Source: Rhodococcus sp. 4CII (GTDB lineage Bacteria > Actinomycetota > Actinomycetes > Mycobacteriales > Mycobacteriaceae). From it: DNA of 64,000 nucleotides. The notes beneath the pieces are model-generated. The model worked only from the letters and a program-made list of their open reading frames with translations, made no database searches and had not been told where the DNA came from. Location: the NCBI RefSeq assembly GCF_014256275.1, contig NZ_JACCFE010000002.1, positions 5,746,001 through 5,810,000 on the forward strand, read 5' to 3'. Position 1 is the first letter of the stretch. The number at the start of each line of letters is the position of its first letter. Positions 27,267 to 34,757 of the stretch are shown here, one piece after another. Position numbers and translations under genes: made by a program.

Positions 27267-28357
27267 TGGCACTACGCATCGGCATCGTCGGCTGCGGCAA
27301 GATCGCCGGCAACCACGCGCAGGCACTGCAGCAGGTGCCCGGCGTCGAGGTGATCGGATGCTGCGACCCCGACCTCGACCGCGCCCAGGCATTTGCGGCG
27401 GCGCACGGCATCGGCCGGGCGGTGCGCTCGATGGCGGAACTACTCGACCTGGGCCTCGACGCGTGCACCGTCTGCACTCCGCATCCCGTCCACGAACAGG
27501 TGGTCGTCGCGGCGGCCGAGGCCGCCATCCACGTGCTGTGCGAGAAGCCGATCGCCGTCGACGTCGCCGCGGCCGACCGGATGATCGAGGCCGCCGACCA
27601 CGCCGGCATCACGTTCGGGGTGCTGTTCCAGCGTCGGTTCTGGCCCGCCGCCCGGCGGATCAAGGCCGCGATCGACGACGGTCGTCTCGGCGTCCCGGTG
27701 CTCGGCGAGGCGTCGGTGCTTCTGCACCGCCCGTCGACGTACTACTCCGCCGACGCGTGGCGTGGCCGCTGGGACACCGACGGCGGCGGCGTCCTCATGA
27801 CGCAGGCCGTGCACCAGATCGACATGCTGCAGTGGTTCATGGGCGAGGCGGTCTCGGTGAGCGGCTTCATCCGCACCCATACACACGGGGAGCATATCGA
27901 GACCGAAGACAGTGCGTCCGCCGTCGTCTCGTTCGCGTCGGGCGGGACGGCCACCGTTACCGCCACGACCGGTGCCAACCACAATCTCGGAAACCGGGTC
28001 ACCGTGATCGGGCAGACCGGCGCGATCGCCAGTGTCCTCGAGTTCCCGGAGGGACGGGAGGGGGTCAACGAGATCTGGACCCTTCGTAGCGAACTGGAGT
28101 TCCGCACACCCTTCTCACCCGGCGTTCACGCCAACCTCGACGTCGGAGACGTCAACGCCGGACTCGCCGACTTCCACACGCTGCAGGTGCAGGACTTCGC
28201 CGATGCCGTCCTCACCGGCCGTGCCCCCGCCGTCACCGGACGCGACGCCCGCGCCTCGCTCGCGATCGTCGCCGCCGTCTACGAGTCGTCGCGCACCGGC
28301 CGGGTCGTGAACCTTGCACCCGTCCCCACCCTCGCCACCATCAAGGAGAACCGATGA
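27266..28357 (+). CDS. Gfo/Idh/MocA-family oxidoreductase, 363 aa
   Basis: NAD(P)-dependent dehydrogenase of sugars, cyclitols or related cyclic polyols. The Rossmann motif GIVGCGKIAGNHAQAL is at the N-terminus. The active-site Lys lies in CEKPIAVDVAAADRM (about residues 91..105), followed by the C-terminal substrate domain with GGGVLMTQAVHQIDML. ATG 27266 with GGAGGAA upstream is coupled to the small ORF. Family members oxidise inositol or act on dihydrodiols; in this operon a hydroaromatic ring hydroxyl is a reasonable target. Confidence 0.88.
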   Translation: MALRIGIVGCGKIAGNHAQALQQVPGVEVIGCCDPDLDRAQAFAAAHGIGRAVRSMAELLDLGLDACTVCTPHPVHEQVVVAAAEAAIHVLCEKPIAVDVAAADRMIEAADHAGITFGVLFQRRFWPAARRIKAAIDDGRLGVPVLGEASVLLHRPSTYYSADAWRGRWDTDGGGVLMTQAVHQIDMLQWFMGEAVSVSGFIRTHTHGEHIETEDSASAVVSFASGGTATVTATTGANHNLGNRVTVIGQTGAIASVLEFPEGREGVNEIWTLRSELEFRTPFSPGVHANLDVGDVNAGLADFHTLQVQDFADAVLTGRAPAVTGRDARASLAIVAAVYESSRTGRVVNLAPVPTLATIKENR

Positions 28358-30072
28358 CCCCCGACACCACCACCTACGACGTCGTCGTCATCGGCTCCGG
28401 CGCGGGCGGTCTGTCCGCGGCGATCGCGGCAGCGCACGGCGGCGCATCCGTGCTCGTCGCCGAGAAGGCGGAGACGTGCGGCGGTGCCACGGCATGGTCC
28501 GGCGGCTGGATGTGGACGCCGCGGAACCTGTTCGCGCACGCGGACGGCGTGCACGAGGACCGCTCGGGGCCGCGCACTTACCTCGAGCACCGGCTCGGCG
28601 ACAACTTCGACGCCGGCAAGGTGGACGCACTTCTCGACGGCGCCCCCGAGATGGTCGAGTTCTTCGAGAAGCAGACCGCCCTGCAGTTCGTTCCGGGCGC
28701 GAAGATCGCCGACATCCACGGCGACACCCCCGGTGCCGGTACCGGTCACCGCTCGGTGGGACCGAAGCCGGTGAGCCTGCGGACGCTCGGACCCGACGTC
28801 GCGCCGCTGCTGCGTCGCCAGCTCTACGAGACGTCGTTCCTCGGCATGGGCATCATGGCCGGCCCCGACCTGCAGGCGTTCCTGCACTCGACCCGCTCGG
28901 CGAAGGCGTTCCTGCACTGCGCGAAACGGGTGTCGACGCACCTGTTCGACCTCGCCACCAAGCAGCGCGGCCAGCAACTCGTCAACGGCACCGCGCTCGT
29001 CGGCCGGCTGCTGCGGTCGGCGCTGGACGCGGGTGTCGAGATCCGGGTCGGCACGGCCGCCACCGCGCTGACCACCGACGCGGACGGTCGCGTCACGGGT
29101 GTCCGGCTGGACGGTCCCGACGGCGCGTACACGGTGCACGCGCGCCGCGGGGTGGTTCTCGCGACGGGTGGTTTCACCCACGACCTGGACCGGCGACGCG
29201 AACTCTTTCCCCGCACCCCCACGGGCCGTGAGCACTGGACTCTCACCCCGTCGACGACCACCGGCGACGGCATCACCCTCGGCGAATCCGTCGGCGGACG
29301 GCTGGACCGCTCGCTCGCGTCCCCGGTCGCGTACTGCCCGGTGTCGCTCATCCGGTACCGCAACGGCAAGGAGGGCGTGTTCCCGCACATCCTCGACCGC
29401 GGAAAGCCCGGCGCCATCGGCATTCTCGCGGACGGGCGGCGCTTCGTCAACGAGGGGCTCGGCTACCACGACTACACCCTCGCGATGGTCGAGCAGGTGC
29501 CCGACGGCGAGGAGGTGTGCTCCTGGCTGATCGCCGACCAGCGCTACCTGCGGTACTTCCCCCTCGGCATGGCCAAGCCGCTGCCGATCCCGACGTGGCC
29601 GTACCTGAAGTCGGGGTACCTCACCCGGGGCCGCACGGTCCGCGAACTCGCGGAGAAGATCGGCGTCGCCCCGGATGGTCTGGAGAAGACGGTCGCGGCG
29701 TTCAACGAGGGCGCCCGCGACGGTGTCGATCCCGAATTCGGCCGCGGCACCACCCCGTTCACCGTCGCTTCCGGCGACCCCGACAACCCGTGGCCGAACC
29801 CGGCGCTCGCCCCGCTCGAGGAAGGCCCGTTCTACGCTGTGAAGGTGGTGCCCGGCAGCTTCGGCACGTTCGCCGGTCTGGTCACCGACGCGACGTCGCG
29901 AGTGCTGAACGACGACAACCAACCCGTCGACGGCCTGTTCGCCGTCGGCGTCGACCAGGCCAGCGTGATGGGCGGGCACTACCCGTCCGGCGGCATCAAC
30001 CTCGGCCCGGCCATGACCTTCGGCTACCTCACCGGCCGCCGGCTCGCCTCGACGACAGGAGTTTCCCGATGA
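28354..30072 (+). CDS. FAD-dependent oxidoreductase, 3-ketosteroid dehydrogenase-like, 572 aa
   Basis: Flavoprotein of the fumarate reductase / KstD superfamily. The FAD motif VVVIGSGAGGLSAAIAAAHG lies near residue 10, with AEKAETCGGATAWSGG following. The C-terminal signature is GGHYPSGGINLGPAMTFGYL. KstD relatives remove hydrogens alpha,beta to a ring ketone, a step that could lead toward aromatisation. No heme or signal sequence is visible, so it is cytoplasmic. It overlaps neighbours by ATGA on both sides. The exact reaction is not predictable; tricarballylate-type dehydrogenases and urocanate-reductase-like enzymes share the fold. Confidence 0.85.
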   Translation: MTPDTTTYDVVVIGSGAGGLSAAIAAAHGGASVLVAEKAETCGGATAWSGGWMWTPRNLFAHADGVHEDRSGPRTYLEHRLGDNFDAGKVDALLDGAPEMVEFFEKQTALQFVPGAKIADIHGDTPGAGTGHRSVGPKPVSLRTLGPDVAPLLRRQLYETSFLGMGIMAGPDLQAFLHSTRSAKAFLHCAKRVSTHLFDLATKQRGQQLVNGTALVGRLLRSALDAGVEIRVGTAATALTTDADGRVTGVRLDGPDGAYTVHARRGVVLATGGFTHDLDRRRELFPRTPTGREHWTLTPSTTTGDGITLGESVGGRLDRSLASPVAYCPVSLIRYRNGKEGVFPHILDRGKPGAIGILADGRRFVNEGLGYHDYTLAMVEQVPDGEEVCSWLIADQRYLRYFPLGMAKPLPIPTWPYLKSGYLTRGRTVRELAEKIGVAPDGLEKTVAAFNEGARDGVDPEFGRGTTPFTVASGDPDNPWPNPALAPLEEGPFYAVKVVPGSFGTFAGLVTDATSRVLNDDNQPVDGLFAVGVDQASVMGGHYPSGGINLGPAMTFGYLTGRRLASTTGVSR

Positions 30073-30884
30073 CCGCCCCACTCGGCCTCGCCGCCCTCAC
30101 CGTCCTGGATACGGCTCCGCTCGAGCAGGTCGACCTCGCCGAGAAGCACGGGTTCGACACCATCGGCATCCGGTTGCTGCCCGCGGCACCGGGCACCACC
30201 GCCTACCCGCTGCACGAGGACGACGCCGCGCTCGACGCCCTCGTGCGGCGGCTCGCGGATTCGCCGGTGACGGTGTTCGACCTCGAGATCATCCGGTTAG
30301 GAGCCGATTTCGACGCGAAAGCCTATGTGCCGCTGCTGGAGGCGGGGGCGCGGCTGGGGGCCGAGGCCGTTCTCGTCGGCGGCGACGACCGCGACCGCTC
30401 GAGGCTCACCGACTCCTATGCCCGGCTCGCGGAACTGTGCGCCACCTACGGGATCGTCGCGAGTCTCGAATTCATGCCGTGGACCGCGGTGCCGGACGCG
30501 ACCGCGGCCGTCGAGATCGTGTCGCAGGCCGACGGCCCGGCGCGCAGCGTCCTCGTCGACGCGCTGCACACCGCCCGTTCGACGACCACGCTGGACGACG
30601 TGGCGGCGATTCCCCGTGAGTGGCTGCACTACGCGCAGATGTGCGACGGCTCCGCGCCGGCGCCCACCGACGACGCCGAACTGATCCGCCACGCCCGGGA
30701 GGAACGGCTCGTGCCGGGAACCGGCGGCATCGACCTCGCCGGCATCTGGTCGCGGCTGCCCGCCGACCTCCCGGTGAGCATCGAACTGCCCAACGAACCA
30801 CTCCGGCGGGCCGTCGGCACGGATGCGTGGCTGGATCGGCTGGTCGCAGCGACCCGGGACGTTCTCTCACCGGCGAGACGCTGA
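30069..30884 (+). CDS. Sugar phosphate isomerase/epimerase-like TIM barrel, 271 aa
   Basis: Xylose isomerase-like (AP endonuclease 2) fold with one divalent metal. The likely ligands are visible in order: Glu in SLEFMPW, Asp/His in VDALHTARS, Gln/Asp in YAQMCDG and Glu in SIELPNEP. The family contains 3-dehydroshikimate dehydratases of AsbF type (about 280 aa), inosose dehydratases and sugar epimerases, all fitting a hydroaromatic or cyclitol route. ATG 30069 has AGGAG upstream and overlaps the previous stop. It is the last gene of the operon. Choosing between dehydratase and epimerase needs biochemistry. Confidence 0.85.
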   Translation: MTAPLGLAALTVLDTAPLEQVDLAEKHGFDTIGIRLLPAAPGTTAYPLHEDDAALDALVRRLADSPVTVFDLEIIRLGADFDAKAYVPLLEAGARLGAEAVLVGGDDRDRSRLTDSYARLAELCATYGIVASLEFMPWTAVPDATAAVEIVSQADGPARSVLVDALHTARSTTTLDDVAAIPREWLHYAQMCDGSAPAPTDDAELIRHAREERLVPGTGGIDLAGIWSRLPADLPVSIELPNEPLRRAVGTDAWLDRLVAATRDVLSPARR

Positions 30885-30907
30885 CTCGCCAGGAGGGGGT
30901 CCGAGTC
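30883..30907. terminator. Hairpin between convergent genes
   Basis: GACTCG (30883..30888) and CGAGTC (30902..30907) can pair across a 13-base loop, starting at the stop codon of the isomerase gene. It lies in the 45-base gap before the convergent secreted-protein gene. There is no T-run, so terminator activity is only a guess. Confidence 0.3.
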
Positions 30908-30929
30908 GTCAGGGGCTAGGGGTTCGCGG

Positions 30930-32195
30930 TCACGCGGGACACACCGGGTTGCCGGGGAACGCCGGCACGCCGCTACGGCAGCCGACCGCGGTGACGGCTG
31001 TCAACCGCTCGACCGGTTCCCGAATCTCGAGCGCAGGCAGCAGTCCGTCGGACACGAGCGCGGTCTTGGTCGCGGGGGCCGTGGCGCGTGCATCGAGCGT
31101 TCCACGCACGCGCGCGAACGCGACGAGTTCGTCGTACACCATCGACAGCGCCGCCTCCGTCGTCCGGTCTTCCGGTGCGAGCCCGGCGAAATCCACGCCG
31201 GTCTCGTACTCGTGGCGAATTGCGTGGGGGCCCTGGTCGCAGGTGGGCACGTTCAGGCCGATCCCGAACGCCGGACTTGCCGGGCTCGGCGGCGTGATCG
31301 TCCCGGCATCGGTGCAGACGTGGTGCGAGATGCGATCACCGAGAGCGTGAATGTAGATGCCCATCCGCGCATTCCACGAATCGCTGCCGATCCAGGAGTC
31401 GAATTGCGACGAGCGCACGTTATCGGAGATGACCTGCTCACCGGTATCGTTGGTGAAGGGGATGGCGACGGGGGTCTCCACGCTGTACGTTCCGTTGATC
31501 TGTACCGGCTGGGTACCGCCGTAACAGGTTGTGCCCGTGGCGTAGTCGCCGTCGGCCGAGGGGTTGGTGAAACCTCCTGTGCACAACGGGGCGTCGCTGC
31601 CCGGTCCCGCCAGGGCCCAGCGCCGCAGGTGCGTCAGCATGATCTCGTGCTGCGGATCGTCGACGTCGGGTTGCAGCCCGTTCGGCTGGGGGTCCGACGG
31701 CCCGCGCAACGTGGGCAGGAAGTGGAAGAGGAACCCGCCGGTGGCGAAATGGGTGCGCACCAGGCCGCTGATGTCCTTGGTCGTCAATGCGTCGGCGCCG
31801 GGAACCAGGCGGCCGTTGACGTCTCGTGGGGCGAATGTGCCGAGGTCGGTTGCTTCGTCGTACGCTGCGATCCAATATGCGTCCCGCTCCGAGAATCCGA
31901 CGGTGCGGGCGATGATGTACGTCGAATCCGAGTGCACGAGACTCCGGCCGCCGAGCGGTTGGCGCAACGTGAATCCGTAGCGGGCGAACGCCTCGACGCC
32001 GCAGATCGGCCCGTTGGGGTCGTTGAGCGGGCAGTCGGTGGGCAGGGGAGCGCAGTTGTGCGGTGGCGCTCCGTCTTCGGTGTAACAGATGTCCTCGGCG
32101 AAGCCGTGCACCAGCGGCGGTGAGACGACCAGAGCGGCGGCGGTGAGCGTGAGCGTCACGATGGCCGAACTCATTCTTCGAGTGAATGTACTCAT
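30930..32195 (-). CDS. Secreted protein of unknown function, 421 aa
   Basis: A clear signal peptide (MSTFTRRMSSAIVTLTLTAA, cut near VHGFAED) precedes a Cys-rich start with CYTEDGAPPHNC and further Cys. The mature chain has His/Asp clusters: FATGGFLFHFLP, HEIMLTHLRRW, and HALGDRISHH at residues 283..292, then HEYETG. That pattern recalls helical zinc enzymes such as phospholipase C / P1 nuclease-like proteins, but I cannot name a family. ATG 32195 is the only start that gives the signal peptide. It is divergent from a LysR gene, with a tandem repeat in the shared region. Confidence 0.75.
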   Translation of the reverse strand: MSTFTRRMSSAIVTLTLTAAALVVSPPLVHGFAEDICYTEDGAPPHNCAPLPTDCPLNDPNGPICGVEAFARYGFTLRQPLGGRSLVHSDSTYIIARTVGFSERDAYWIAAYDEATDLGTFAPRDVNGRLVPGADALTTKDISGLVRTHFATGGFLFHFLPTLRGPSDPQPNGLQPDVDDPQHEIMLTHLRRWALAGPGSDAPLCTGGFTNPSADGDYATGTTCYGGTQPVQINGTYSVETPVAIPFTNDTGEQVISDNVRSSQFDSWIGSDSWNARMGIYIHALGDRISHHVCTDAGTITPPSPASPAFGIGLNVPTCDQGPHAIRHEYETGVDFAGLAPEDRTTEAALSMVYDELVAFARVRGTLDARATAPATKTALVSDGLLPALEIREPVERLTAVTAVGCRSGVPAFPGNPVCPA

Positions 32196-32283
32196 CGACG
32201 TGCGCCTTTCGCAGCGAACTTCGTCAAGATTAACATCGGGGCAGGTGCCGATAGTTCGGTTCTCGCAAGCTCGCGCGCCAGGA

Positions 32284-32377
32284 ATGATCGAGCGCAGGGA
32301 AGATCGAGGGCAGGAAAGATCGAGCGCAGTGAAAGATCGAGCGCAGTGAAAGATCGAGCGCAGTGAAAGACCGGGCG
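32284..32377. repeat. 17-bp tandem direct repeat, about 5.5 copies
   Basis: Units: 32284..32300 and 32301..32316 (degenerate, the second 16 bp); then three identical copies of AGATCGAGCGCAGTGAA at 32317..32333, 32334..32350 and 32351..32367; then a decayed part-copy to 32377. It fills the space between the divergent secreted-protein and LysR starts and ends 19 bases before the LysR start. There are no unique spacers, so it is not CRISPR. Confidence 0.9.
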
Positions 32378-32396
32378 TCCGCGCTACCGTTCTTCC

Positions 32397-33308
32397 ATGC
32401 CCCGATCCGACCACGTCCCCGCATACACGATCCGCCAACTGGCGGCGTTCGTGGCCGTCGCCGAGACGGGCACGATCAGCGGCGCCGCCGAACGGATGCA
32501 TCTGTCGCAGTCGGCGTTGTCCGCGGCGGTGACGGATCTGGAAAAGGCTCTGAAGGCCCAACTGTGCGTGCGCCGCCGTGCCCGCGGAGTGCAGCTGACA
32601 CCCACGGGGGAGGCGGTGCTGTCGCGGGCACGTGCCCTGCTGCAGCAGGCGGGGGAGTTGCAGGCCGACGCGTCGGGGGAGGGCGGCGTCGTCGCGGGGC
32701 CGATCGCCGTCGGCTGCTACCCGGCGCTCGGGCCGACGATCCTGCCGTCGATGCTGTACGCGTTCACCACCGAGTACCCGCGAGCGTCGGTGGAGTTTCG
32801 GGAAGACACCCAGAACCGGTTGCGCACGGAGCTCGAGGGCGGTGAATTGGATGTCGCCATCGTCTACGACCTCGACCTGTCCTCGGATTGGCAGACGGTG
32901 CCGCTGATGACCCGCGAGCCGATGGTGGTGCTCGGGGCGGAGCATCCGCTCGCGGGAGTCGACGGGCCGGTGCGTCTCGCCGATCTGGCCGAGCATCCGA
33001 TGGTGCTGCTCGATGCGCCGCCGAGCACGAACCACGCGATGGACGTCTGCCGGGAGGCCGGCTTCGCGCCGCGGGTGGCGTACCGGACGGCGAACTTCGA
33101 GACGGCCCGGGCCTTCGTCGGGCGAGGTCTCGGGTGGACGCTGCTGCTCCAGCGCCCCCGGGTGGACGTCACCTACGAGGGCCTGCCCGTTGTGGTGAAA
33201 CCGATCGCCGAACCGAAACCGGCGTCGGTGGCGGTGGTCGTCGCGTGGCATCGGGAGGCCACACTGAGCAGAGTCGCGCGGGCCTTCATCCGGTTCGTGT
33301 CCGCCTGA
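32397..33308 (+). CDS. LysR-family regulator, 303 aa
   Basis: N-terminal helix-turn-helix: IRQLAAFVAVAETGTISGAA, then RMHLSQSALSAAVTDLEKAL. The effector-binding domain follows (GPIAVGCYPALGPTILPSML). Length is normal. It is co-directional with an MHS transporter, flavin hydroxylase and dihydroxyacetone kinase, which are probably its targets, and divergent from a secreted protein. The 17-bp repeats just upstream could be its own binding array or a phase-variable spacer. The effector is unknown. Confidence 0.92.
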   Translation: MPRSDHVPAYTIRQLAAFVAVAETGTISGAAERMHLSQSALSAAVTDLEKALKAQLCVRRRARGVQLTPTGEAVLSRARALLQQAGELQADASGEGGVVAGPIAVGCYPALGPTILPSMLYAFTTEYPRASVEFREDTQNRLRTELEGGELDVAIVYDLDLSSDWQTVPLMTREPMVVLGAEHPLAGVDGPVRLADLAEHPMVLLDAPPSTNHAMDVCREAGFAPRVAYRTANFETARAFVGRGLGWTLLLQRPRVDVTYEGLPVVVKPIAEPKPASVAVVVAWHREATLSRVARAFIRFVSA

Positions 33309-33442
33309 ACAGCGCACTCGGCCTTTCCACGGATTTTCTGCATTTCATGGGGGGATAGTCCCGCTTTTCAAAGCCTGTGAGCCGGGTCATTGTTTTCTTC
33401 GTAGCGCGGGAAGTGTGCGCAGCAGAACCGGGAAGGCAGACG

Positions 33443-34756
33443 ATGACGGCAATCACCGAGGCGACACCGACGGTGTCTCACAAGGAAGCGCGCAGGGCAG
33501 TCCTGTCGAGCTTCGTCGGCACCGCGATCGAGTGGTACGACTTCTTCATCTACGGCACCGCCGCAGCCCTGGTGATCGGACCGCAATTCTTCCCGGGGGC
33601 GTCCGCGTTCGCCGGAACCCTGGCCGCGTTCGCGACGTTCGCGGTCGGATTCGTGGCCCGCCCCATCGGCGGCGTCGTCATGGGCCACTTCGGCGACCGC
33701 ATCGGACGCAAGTCGATGCTGGTGCTGTCGCTCACGATGATGGGCGCCGCGACCGTCGGCATCGGCCTGCTCCCGAACTTCGAGGCGATCGGGGTGGCCG
33801 CACCCATCCTGCTGGTGGCGTTGCGGTTCGTCCAGGGAATCGGCGTCGGCGGCGAATGGGGTGGCGCCGTTCTCATGGCCACCGAGCACGCCCCCGAAGG
33901 CAAACGCGGACTGTACGGCGCCGCACCGCAGATGGGCGTCCCCGCCGGCGTGATCATGGCGAACGTCGTCTTCCTCGGCGTCACGCAACTGCTGTCCGAC
34001 CACGCGTTCCAGACGTGGGGCTGGCGCGTGCCGTTCCTCATGAGCGCCGTGCTCGTCGGCGTCGCGATGTGGATTCGCCTCGGCGTCTTCGAATCCCCGG
34101 CCTTCGCCGAGGCCAAGGAGACCCACACGATCGTGAAGATGCCGATCGTCGAGGTGCTCACGAAGAACTGGCGGACCGTGCTGCTCGCCGCGGGCACGTT
34201 CATCGCGACCAACGGCATCGCCTACGTCTTCATGGTCTACGTGCTGACGTACGGCACGAACGAACTCGGCTTCAGTCGCGCCACGATGCTCACCCTTCTG
34301 ATCGTCGCGTGCCCGGTGTGGATGGCCGGCATGGCGATCTCGGCCTGGAAATCGGACGTTCTCGGCAGGCGCCGCGTGTACACGTGGAGTTCGGTCGCGC
34401 TGGTGATCGTCGCGGCGGCGTTCTTCCCGCTGATCGACACGGCGTCGATCCCCGTCATGCTGGCCGCGATGGTCGTGATGGCCGCGGTGCTCGGCACCAC
34501 CGCCGGACCGCAGTCGGCACTGTTCGCGGAACTCTTCCCCGCCCACATCCGGTACAGCGGAGCGTCTCTCGGCTATCAGATCGGCGCCATCCTCGGCGGC
34601 GGGCTCGCACCGTTCATGGCGACGTGGCTGTTCGGCGCCGTCGGGAGTTCCGCGGCGATCACCGCCTATTTCGTGGTGATCGCCCTGATCAGTCTCGTCG
34701 CGATCCTGCGACTCCCGGAAACGAACACGATCGCACGGAAAGCGCAGGCCGCCTGA
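33443..34756 (+). CDS. MHS-family MFS transporter, 437 aa
   Basis: Metabolite:H+ symporter with about twelve membrane spans. The signature VGTAIEWYDFFIYGTAAALV is at the N-terminus, and the loop GHFGDRIGRKSMLVLSLTMM and the later GIGVGGEWGGAVLMATEHAP are typical. ATG 33443 with GGAAGG upstream is preferred over an in-frame start at 33377, which would add a poor 22-residue N-terminus. It is separated by one base from the flavin hydroxylase gene, so the two are surely one transcript. The substrate probably is the hydroxylase substrate or its precursor. Confidence 0.88.
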   Translation: MTAITEATPTVSHKEARRAVLSSFVGTAIEWYDFFIYGTAAALVIGPQFFPGASAFAGTLAAFATFAVGFVARPIGGVVMGHFGDRIGRKSMLVLSLTMMGAATVGIGLLPNFEAIGVAAPILLVALRFVQGIGVGGEWGGAVLMATEHAPEGKRGLYGAAPQMGVPAGVIMANVVFLGVTQLLSDHAFQTWGWRVPFLMSAVLVGVAMWIRLGVFESPAFAEAKETHTIVKMPIVEVLTKNWRTVLLAAGTFIATNGIAYVFMVYVLTYGTNELGFSRATMLTLLIVACPVWMAGMAISAWKSDVLGRRRVYTWSSVALVIVAAAFFPLIDTASIPVMLAAMVVMAAVLGTTAGPQSALFAELFPAHIRYSGASLGYQIGAILGGGLAPFMATWLFGAVGSSAAITAYFVVIALISLVAILRLPETNTIARKAQAA

Positions 34757-34757
34757 C

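Noticed and set aside
32284..32377. CRISPR array
   Set aside because: The repeats are contiguous 17-mers with no spacers and no cas genes nearby.
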